From Deltaproteobacteria bacterium (GTDB taxonomy: Bacteria > SAR324 > NAC60-12): 11,790 bases of DNA. Position numbers and translations under genes: made by a program. The stretch spans positions 1 to 11,790 of the forward strand of contig PBZZ01000040.1 in assembly GCA_002730365.1 (NCBI GenBank), written 5' to 3'. This document shows, in pieces, positions 6,559 through 11,790 of this stretch. The notes below the pieces were generated by a model. It was not told where the DNA came from. It searched no databases and saw only the letters and a program-made list of their open reading frames with translations. Within the stretch, counting starts at the first letter, position 1; the number at the start of each line of letters is the position of its first letter.

Positions 6559-7409
6559 ACCTATTTCCTCTCATTTCTTACAAATTTTCACAGAAAACCT
6601 TTCGCAAATTGCAACGCAAGGGACTGAGCGAAGAAGTCATCCGTCAACTATCTCACCTTGAGGAAAAGTTCTTCGAAACTCCCGAAGAATTGCGAGCAGA
6701 GTTGCCCGAGACAGCCGCGGTTCGTAACAACGAAAAACTCCTTCTTCGAAGTGCCAAGGGGTATTGTCGCTTGGACCGTCTGATTCCAAACCGTTCAATT
6801 CGTGAGTGGGTTGAAGCACTACTATTTGCGCTGATTGTCGCCACAGTGGTGCGCACCTACCTGTTCGCACCTTTCAAGATTCCTTCAGGATCGATGATTC
6901 CTACCATTCAAATTGGTGATCATATCTTCGCGACAATGTATACCTATGGCACAGAAATTCCGATTCTGGGCATACGAGTCTTTGCTGATCCTGTCAAACG
7001 AGGAGATATCGTCATCTTCCCTTATCCAAAAAATCCGTCGGTTGATTATATCAAGAGGACGATTGGACTCCCAGGAGAGACCCTGGAGATTCGCAATGAT
7101 AAAGTATTCATCGATGGGAAAGAATTAGATGAACCCTATGCTTTTTTTGATCGTCCAAAAGGGCAATCCGATCAGATCCAAAGCTTCAGTGATGGACCAG
7201 TCAGTAACTTCGGGCCAGTCCAGATCCCCGAAGGAAAGCTATTCGTGATGGGAGATAACCGCTACAACAGCGCAGACAGTCGCTACTGGGGATTTGTAGA
7301 TGTTGATGAAATCAGTGGCAAAGGCCAAATCATCTACTGGTCCCACGACCCACGCGAAAGCCTGACTTCTGGCTATCAGTTCTCACGTATACTGACTCTG
7401 CTCCGATGA
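6555..7409 (+). CDS. lepB: Signal peptidase I
   Basis: Inner-membrane serine protease of 284 residues that removes signal peptides from exported proteins on the periplasmic side. The single clear membrane helix is about residues 86-105. The conserved boxes follow: PSGSMIPT with catalytic Ser113, RGDIVIF (149-155), DYIKRTIGLPGE with catalytic Lys167, and GDNRYNSADSRYWG (233-246). An unusual cytoplasmic stretch of about 85 charged, helix-rich residues precedes the membrane helix, with no extra membrane segment as in E. coli LepB. The ATG has no ribosome site. It overlaps the in-frame TGA (6556-6558) reached if the upstream glycosyltransferase frame is read on, so coupling is possible. Internal TTG at 6609 would shorten the extension. 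map follows after 19 nt, so the two are probably co-transcribed. Confidence 0.93.
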   Translation: MNLFPLISYKFSQKTFRKLQRKGLSEEVIRQLSHLEEKFFETPEELRAELPETAAVRNNEKLLLRSAKGYCRLDRLIPNRSIREWVEALLFALIVATVVRTYLFAPFKIPSGSMIPTIQIGDHIFATMYTYGTEIPILGIRVFADPVKRGDIVIFPYPKNPSVDYIKRTIGLPGETLEIRNDKVFIDGKELDEPYAFFDRPKGQSDQIQSFSDGPVSNFGPVQIPEGKLFVMGDNRYNSADSRYWGFVDVDEISGKGQIIYWSHDPRESLTSGYQFSRILTLLR

Positions 7410-7428
7410 GCAGCATCCAAGAGATTCC

Positions 7429-8295
7429 ATGAAAACTTCCCGCAATGATTTGTGCTGGTGCGGCAGTGGCAAAAAATATAAGAAGTGCCACATGCTACGA
7501 GACAAGATGAGCTCTTTTGGAAAACGAGGAACTCGAGGGGTGATCATCAAGACAGAAGAGCAGATTGAAGGCATTCGGCGTAGTAGCCAGTTGACTCGCA
7601 AGATTCTGGATATGGTGCAGGAGCGAATAGGTCCAGGCATCACAACTGGACAGATCAATGACTGGGTTCACGAAGAAACCTTGGCCAACAACGCCTATCC
7701 TGCACCACTCAATTATCGTGGCAAATCAGCAGTAGGATTTCCCAAGAGCATTTGTACTTCGGTCAACAATGTCATCTGTCACGGAATTCCTGGCAATGAA
7801 GTACTAAAGGAGGGGGACATTATCAATGTTGACGTTACCAGTATCCTCAATGGCTACTATGGTGACGCAAGCCGGATGTTCCTAATTGGAGACGTCTCGA
7901 AAGAAGCAAAAAACCTAGTCGATGTTACCCAGCAATGCCTGCAGATTGGCATCCAGCAAGTGAAGCCCGGTAAAACTACTGGAGACATTGGCCACTCAAT
8001 TCAGACTCATGCAGAAGGCTTGGGCTATTCTGTGGTCAGAGATTTCGCTGGTCATGGAGTTGGTATTGAATTCCACGAAGAGCCTCAAATTCTCCATTAT
8101 GGCAAGCCCAATACGGGCGTATTGCTCCAACCCAATATGGTCTTCACCATTGAACCAATGATCAATATCGGTCGTCCAGAATGTAAATTGCTCCGCGATG
8201 GATGGACGGCTGTCACGCAGGACGGATCGCTTTCCGCCCAGTGGGAACACACTATTCGGGTCACCTCCAATGGCTCAGAAATTCTGACTACCTAA
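7429..8295 (+). CDS. map: Type I methionine aminopeptidase with N-terminal SEC-C motif
   Basis: Cytoplasmic metalloenzyme of 288 residues that removes the initiator methionine from new proteins. All five metal ligands are present: Asp135, Asp146, His209, Glu242 and Glu273. Their spacing (11, 63, 33, 31) equals that of E. coli Map. The catalytic histidines His118 (in CHGIP) and His216 (in FHEEP) are also present. Residues 5-21 add a SEC-C zinc motif, with Cys9, Cys11, Cys20 and His21 in the pattern CxCGSGKKYKKCH. E. coli Map lacks it, but it occurs in some other bacterial Map proteins and in SecA; it may help binding at the ribosome or to partners. The start is ATG with a weak AAGAGA site 4 nt upstream. 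It follows lepB by 19 nt, and hflK follows after 83 nt. Confidence 0.95.
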   Translation: MKTSRNDLCWCGSGKKYKKCHMLRDKMSSFGKRGTRGVIIKTEEQIEGIRRSSQLTRKILDMVQERIGPGITTGQINDWVHEETLANNAYPAPLNYRGKSAVGFPKSICTSVNNVICHGIPGNEVLKEGDIINVDVTSILNGYYGDASRMFLIGDVSKEAKNLVDVTQQCLQIGIQQVKPGKTTGDIGHSIQTHAEGLGYSVVRDFAGHGVGIEFHEEPQILHYGKPNTGVLLQPNMVFTIEPMINIGRPECKLLRDGWTAVTQDGSLSAQWEHTIRVTSNGSEILTT

Positions 8296-8378
8296 ATCGG
8301 CAACCATCGAATTTCCTTGTATTTTCCGCCCTGCTTTCTAGGCTATTAGAAAAAAGTACCAACGCCCAACTTCTATAA

Positions 8379-9467
8379 ATGGACCTCATGGACTCCTGGA
8401 ACAAGCCACCTCGTAAATCACCTTGGGACAAGCGACAACCAACTCCGCCGAATGTCGATGAACTGCTGAACAATCTGCAGAATCGCTTCCGGCACCGTCT
8501 GCCTCAAGGCAACGCAGGCCTAATCTTGATCGTTGTTGCAGCCGCTGTCTGGCTGGCAACCGGATTTTTCATCGTTGACCCTCAAGAACAAGCCGTGGTA
8601 AAGCGTTTCGGAGTTGTTGATCGCGTCGTTGGGCCTGGCCCGCACTATCATTTGCCCTCGCCTATCGAGAATATAGACATCGAGAAGGTCACAGAAGTGC
8701 GCCGACTTGAAATTGGCTTCCGTACCATTGATCCAGGGCCTCCAGCTCGTTATCGGCAAGTATTGAAGGAATCCCTGATGCTTACTGGCGACGAAAATAT
8801 TATCAACGTACAGTTCACTGTACAGTATCGCATCAATAATTTGGAAGGCTACCTGTACAACTTGACTGAACCAGAATCAACAGTGCGTGCGGCATCTGAA
8901 TCTGCCATGCGTGAAGTGATCGGAGATACCAAGGTAATGGATGCATTGACTGTTGGCAAAAGCTTGATCGAAACAAATACAGCCACCTTGCTACAGGAAA
9001 TCCTGAAAGGCTACGACTCTGGAATCTCCATTGTGAACGTCAAACTCCAGGATGTGCATCCACCAGATGAGGTTAAAGAAGCCTTCAAGGATGTGGTCAG
9101 TGCTCGCGAAGATCAGCAGAAGATGATCAATGAAGCCGAAGGTTATAAGAACAATCTGATTCCGAAAGCCCGGGGCGAAGGCGTTCAGGTTGTTAATGAC
9201 GCTCAAGCTTATGCTGAGCAAACAGTCCTACTGGCGCAGGGTAAGGCAAGCCGCTTCGAACAGATTTACGAGGAATACCGAAAAGCCAAAGACATTACCA
9301 AGGCTCGTATCTATATCGAGACAATGGAAGAGGTCTTGCCCAAGGTCAACAAGGTCATTGCTGACGAGAAGCTGGGGCAAAATTTCATGCCATTCCTCCC
9401 AATCAATGAACTACGACGTGCCGCCGGCACCGATAGTGGAGTCCGCCAGTCCACGACCATGCGCTAG
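8379..9467 (+). CDS. hflK: FtsH protease modulator HflK
   Basis: Inner-membrane SPFH/prohibitin-family protein of 362 residues, which in E. coli forms a complex with HflC and restrains the FtsH protease. It shows the HflK signature: a proline-rich cytoplasmic N-terminus with PWDK (15-18), a membrane helix at about 46-66, and then DPQEQAVVKRFG (67-78) opening the periplasmic SPFH domain. GPGPHYHLPSPIE and a long Ala/Glu-rich helix (about 240-300) follow. E. coli HflK has 419 residues, so this one is somewhat shorter. ATG 8379 is followed by ATG 8388; neither has a clear ribosome site. The usual partner hflC is not next door: a terminator and the opposite-strand rsmA follow. The 83-nt gap before it holds only a weak promoter-like pair (TTGTAT 8317-8322, GGCTAT 8341-8346). 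Confidence 0.93.
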   Translation: MDLMDSWNKPPRKSPWDKRQPTPPNVDELLNNLQNRFRHRLPQGNAGLILIVVAAAVWLATGFFIVDPQEQAVVKRFGVVDRVVGPGPHYHLPSPIENIDIEKVTEVRRLEIGFRTIDPGPPARYRQVLKESLMLTGDENIINVQFTVQYRINNLEGYLYNLTEPESTVRAASESAMREVIGDTKVMDALTVGKSLIETNTATLLQEILKGYDSGISIVNVKLQDVHPPDEVKEAFKDVVSAREDQQKMINEAEGYKNNLIPKARGEGVQVVNDAQAYAEQTVLLAQGKASRFEQIYEEYRKAKDITKARIYIETMEEVLPKVNKVIADEKLGQNFMPFLPINELRRAAGTDSGVRQSTTMR

Positions 9468-9472
9468 TTGCA

Positions 9473-9496
9473 AAAGCCTGCTGTTTAGCAGGCTTT
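9473..9496. terminator. Bidirectional intrinsic terminator between hflK and rsmA
   Basis: A perfect 10-bp inverted repeat (AAAGCCTGCT / AGCAGGCTTT) encloses a GTTT loop, starting 6 nt after the hflK stop and ending 9 nt before the rsmA stop codon. It has pyrimidine- or T-containing flanks in the + direction (TTTCTCCTTTCC) and a TTT at the stem end in the minus direction. It can serve both convergent genes. Confidence 0.88.
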
Positions 9497-9504
9497 CTCC
9501 TTTC

Positions 9505-10302
9505 CTAATGAAGAGTCCATCCGCCCTCATAAAATTGCTCGTATAGTTTGCGCCAGTCCTCGAATTCCAGACTTTCGGGCCGCAACTTCAAATACTGCTC
9601 CCCCAAACTCTCTCTTTCCTGCTGAAACCAATTTGGAAACTGCTTTTTCAGATTGCCTATCAACGTCTTTCGCCGTTGTTGAAAGAGGCGCCTTACAAAT
9701 ACCAGAAAGTTTTGTTCTTGTTCCTTGCTCCAGCCACTTTTTCTAGGCCGCAAATGCACGACAGCAGAATTCACCTTTGGAGGAGGAGCAAAAGCATCTG
9801 GAGGAACTTCAAAAGCTAATTTACGTTCAAATCCGAGACTTCCAGCAAGAGAGAGTGTACCGAACGATTTCCCCCCTTCTGCAGTAGCACAGATTCGTTG
9901 AGCAACTTCGTACTGAACCATCAGGGTCCAAGAAGTCCAGTACTCTCTCCAAGGTAGTAGGTGAAAGAAGATTGCTGTTGCCACGTTGTAAGGTAAGTTG
10001 GCAACAATTCGAGCAGGTTGACTCGAAGGGAGTAGCTCCTCAATTGGCAATTCGAGCACATCTCCATATAGCAATTGAAATTCAGATGATTCTGCAAATT
10101 CCTGCTGCAGAAAACCTTGTAGGGTTGGATCAATTTCTACTGCTTTCACAAAAGCACCAATTTCTAGCAGGGCTCTGGTTAGTACTCCTCTGCCAGGGCC
10201 GATTTCCAACACTTGGTCCCCAGCCCGCACACCAGCCAGCTCAATCATACGTTGTACATAGCGTTCCCGTACCAGAAAGTGCTGTCCCCATTTCCGTTTC
10301 AT
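9505..10302 (-). CDS. rsmA: 16S rRNA adenine dimethyltransferase
   Basis: KsgA/RsmA, 265 residues, uses S-adenosylmethionine to dimethylate two adjacent adenines near the 3' end of 16S rRNA during small-subunit maturation. Motifs: GQHFL (6-10), SAM loop EIGPGRG (33-39), acidic EID (56-58), GD (80-81), catalytic NLPY (102-105), and the target-recognition stretch PPDAFAPPPKVNSAVV (167-182). E. coli KsgA has 273 residues. The frame is open further upstream to 10419, but the MKRKWGQHFL start at 10302 matches the family. Further extension would run into yhbY on the other strand. GTG 10308 is a close alternative; the ribosome site is weak (GGTG). It is divergent from yhbY, with 72 nt between the proposed starts. 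Confidence 0.94.
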   Translation of the reverse strand: MKRKWGQHFLVRERYVQRMIELAGVRAGDQVLEIGPGRGVLTRALLEIGAFVKAVEIDPTLQGFLQQEFAESSEFQLLYGDVLELPIEELLPSSQPARIVANLPYNVATAIFFHLLPWREYWTSWTLMVQYEVAQRICATAEGGKSFGTLSLAGSLGFERKLAFEVPPDAFAPPPKVNSAVVHLRPRKSGWSKEQEQNFLVFVRRLFQQRRKTLIGNLKKQFPNWFQQERESLGEQYLKLRPESLEFEDWRKLYEQFYEGGWTLH

Positions 10303-10320
10303 AATCACACCGAAATTCAC

Positions 10321-10349
10321 TTGTTTTTGCGGAGAAATTTCGTTGGAAT
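10321..10349 (+). promoter_or_regulatory. Possible sigma-70-type promoter of yhbY-metG
   Basis: TTGTTT (10321-10326) and TGGAAT (10344-10349) are separated by 17 nt, a normal spacing with moderate matches to TTGACA and TATAAT. Transcription would begin near 10356, between rsmA and yhbY, giving a short leader to the ATG at 10375. If real, it excludes the alternative yhbY start at 10348. The matches are weak. Confidence 0.3.
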
Positions 10350-10374
10350 GCGCTTTTTTTCTCTCAACTCTCTG

Positions 10375-10674
10375 ATGATAACCGGAAAACAACGACGCGC
10401 ACTTCGTGCCCTTGCACATTCACTCAAACCATTGTTGCAGTTGGGCAAACACGGACTCAGCGATCAGTTCCTGGAGCAATTGAACACTGCTCTTTTACAA
10501 CATGAGTTGATCAAGTTGAAGGTGTTGGAAAATGCTCCCAACACACCACGGGAAAGCGCTAAAATCCTTGAAGCGCAACCAGAATTAGACGTTATTCAGG
10601 TCATAGGACGCACCATTGTACTCTATCGCCCTCATCCTGAAGATCCACAAATTATCCTACCCTCTTCTGATTGA
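10375..10674 (+). CDS. yhbY: YhbY family RNA-binding protein (CRM domain)
   Basis: A 99-residue cytoplasmic protein consisting of one CRS1/YhbY (CRM) RNA-binding domain, associated with 50S ribosome precursors. It aligns along its length with E. coli YhbY (97 residues): KQRRALRALAHSLKPLLQLG with the following GLS turn, LLQHELIKLKV, and VIGRTIVLYRP near the end. It retains the basic GxxG-like loop (LGKHGL). The frame is open upstream, but the family N-terminus fits ATG 10375; ATG 10348 would add nine residues. Neither has a clear ribosome site. metG starts 22 nt downstream on the same strand, so the two are likely one transcript. Confidence 0.9.
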   Translation: MITGKQRRALRALAHSLKPLLQLGKHGLSDQFLEQLNTALLQHELIKLKVLENAPNTPRESAKILEAQPELDVIQVIGRTIVLYRPHPEDPQIILPSSD

Positions 10675-10696
10675 TTCTCAGCCAATGTAGGAACGC

Positions 10697-11790
10697 ATGA
10701 GCCAAACCTTCTATTGCACAACACCGATTTACTACGTCAACAGCAATCCGCACATTGGTCACGCCTACACCACCATCGTCAGTGATGCCATCATCCGTTT
10801 TCGGCGACTGTTCGGGGAAGATGCTTACTTTCTCACAGGTACCGATGAACACGGTCAAAAAATCGCTGAATCTGCAGCCAAAGCGAAGATGGAGCCGCAA
10901 GCGTTTGTTGATATTATGACCCAAAAGTTCAAAGAACTTTGGCCTGAACTACACATCGAACTAGATCAGTTCATCCGTACTACCGAAGAACGCCACAAGC
11001 AAATCGTTCAACAGATCCTGCAACAAATCTATGACAACGGCGAAATTTTCCTAAAGGAATACGAAGGCCACTATTGTGTGGGTTGTGAAGAATTTCTCAA
11101 CGAGAGTGAACTCGTCGAGGGGCAATGTCCAACTCACCAAAAAGCCCCTGAGTTTCGCCAGGAGCGCAATTACTTCTTCCGAATGAGCGCTTACCAAGAC
11201 TGGCTTGTCCAAATGCTGAAGGATCAACCTGACTGGATCTATCCAGGACGATATCGCAATGAGGTCTTACGATTTTTGGAAAATTCGCTACAGGACCTGT
11301 GCATCTCACGCCCAAAATCACGACTGACCTGGGGAATCGAACTGCCTTTCGACAGTGATTTTGTAACCTATGTCTGGTTTGATGCACTGCTAAACTACGC
11401 TTCCGCACTCGACTGTCCCGATGGTGAGTTGTTCCAACGCTACTGGCCTGTCTGTCACCACATCATTGGCAAAGACATTCTGAAGACCCATGCCGTTTAT
11501 TGGCCCTGCATGCTCAAGGCAGCTGGAATGACACCTTTCGCAAGATTGGTCGTTCATGGTCATTGGGTAAGCAGCGGATCGAAGATGAGCAAAACTCTTG
11601 GAAATGTGGTCGATCCTCTGGCGATGAAGGAAAAACTGGGAGTGGATGGACTGCGCTACTTCCTCGTACGGGACATGAGCTTTGGTGAGGACGCGAACTT
11701 CACTGAGGAGCTAGCAATCACTCGCTACAATGGCGATCTTGCGAACAACTTTGGTAACCTACTTAGCAGAAGTGTCAACCTGAGTCGCCA
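10697..11790 (+). CDS. metG: Methionyl-tRNA synthetase, truncated by the window end
   Basis: Class I aminoacyl-tRNA synthetase that charges tRNA-Met. The frame is open from ATG 10697 to the window end (364 codons, no stop); the rest, mainly the anticodon-binding domain, lies outside. ATP-binding motifs are HIGH (19-22) and KMSKT (296-300, a normal variant of KMSKS). The connective insert carries a zinc-knuckle-like CVGC (127-130) with a later C-P-T-H. The opening YCTTPIYYVN followed by NPHIGHAYTT is typical of MetRS. AGGA at 10689-10692 lies 4 nt upstream of the start. It follows yhbY by 22 nt. Confidence 0.96.
   Translation, partial: MSQTFYCTTPIYYVNSNPHIGHAYTTIVSDAIIRFRRLFGEDAYFLTGTDEHGQKIAESAAKAKMEPQAFVDIMTQKFKELWPELHIELDQFIRTTEERHKQIVQQILQQIYDNGEIFLKEYEGHYCVGCEEFLNESELVEGQCPTHQKAPEFRQERNYFFRMSAYQDWLVQMLKDQPDWIYPGRYRNEVLRFLENSLQDLCISRPKSRLTWGIELPFDSDFVTYVWFDALLNYASALDCPDGELFQRYWPVCHHIIGKDILKTHAVYWPCMLKAAGMTPFARLVVHGHWVSSGSKMSKTLGNVVDPLAMKEKLGVDGLRYFLVRDMSFGEDANFTEELAITRYNGDLANNFGNLLSRSVNLSR

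Noticed and set aside
6338..6661. 107-residue open frame between the glycosyltransferase and lepB
   Set aside because: It overlaps both real genes in another frame, has no recognisable domain or ribosome site, and looks like a shadow of their coding sequence.
10213..10374. 54-residue N-terminal extension of yhbY
   Set aside because: It lies over the rsmA coding start in antisense and has no family similarity; ATG 10375 matches known YhbY N-termini.
10303..10419. 39-residue N-terminal extension of rsmA
   Set aside because: The frame is open, but the residues do not resemble the family. MKRKWGQHFL at 10302 is the normal N-terminus, and the extension would overlap yhbY antisense.
11097..11408. 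103-residue minus-strand frame inside metG
   Set aside because: metG is fully open on the plus strand with catalytic motifs on both sides; the antisense frame has no recognisable features.

Overview
This window is a stretch of Gram-negative bacterial chromosome. It starts in the tail of an AT-rich surface-polysaccharide cluster and continues through ordinary housekeeping genes. A Gram-negative cell is suggested by a ZapB-type division factor, a polysaccharide flippase tail, an exported TPR protein, HflK, and an ArgA-type N-acetylglutamate synthase with kinase-like and GNAT domains. A proteobacterium or a relative (a deltaproteobacterial or SAR324-like lineage is possible) fits best, but the sequence alone does not settle this. 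No tRNA, rRNA, CRISPR array, insertion sequence or phage gene was seen.

Layout. 1-1338: the 3' end of a Wzx-like flippase (truncated by the window edge, stop at 207) and a GumK-like glycosyltransferase with a TTG start. This part is clearly AT-richer than the rest. 1441-3452: zapB with an unusual acidic tail, overlapping by 7 nt a gene for a secreted TPR protein. 3410-4717 (minus): argA, overlapping the TPR gene tail-to-tail and almost abutting the next gene head-to-head. 4738-6441: a membrane-associated GT2 glycosyltransferase fused to what looks like only the N-terminal lobe of a GT4-type enzyme. 6555-9467: lepB, map (with a SEC-C zinc motif) and hflK, a same-strand run concerned with protein maturation and membrane quality control. 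A textbook terminator at 9473-9496 is shared with the convergent rsmA (minus). yhbY and metG (cut by the window end) run rightward, divergent from rsmA.

How the genes fit together. The left end makes and exports a surface glycan. zapB and the TPR gene are translationally coupled, so a cytoplasmic division factor is made together with an envelope protein. lepB and map remove signal peptides and N-terminal methionines, and hflK modulates FtsH proteolysis. rsmA, yhbY and metG serve ribosome maturation and translation.

The most unusual points are the GT2/half-GT4 fusion, its TGA stop followed by 38 more open codons that end in an ATGA overlap with the lepB start, hflK without hflC beside it, and an argA whose kinase-like domain has lost its usual glycine-rich motifs. 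I saw no convincing new multi-gene system.
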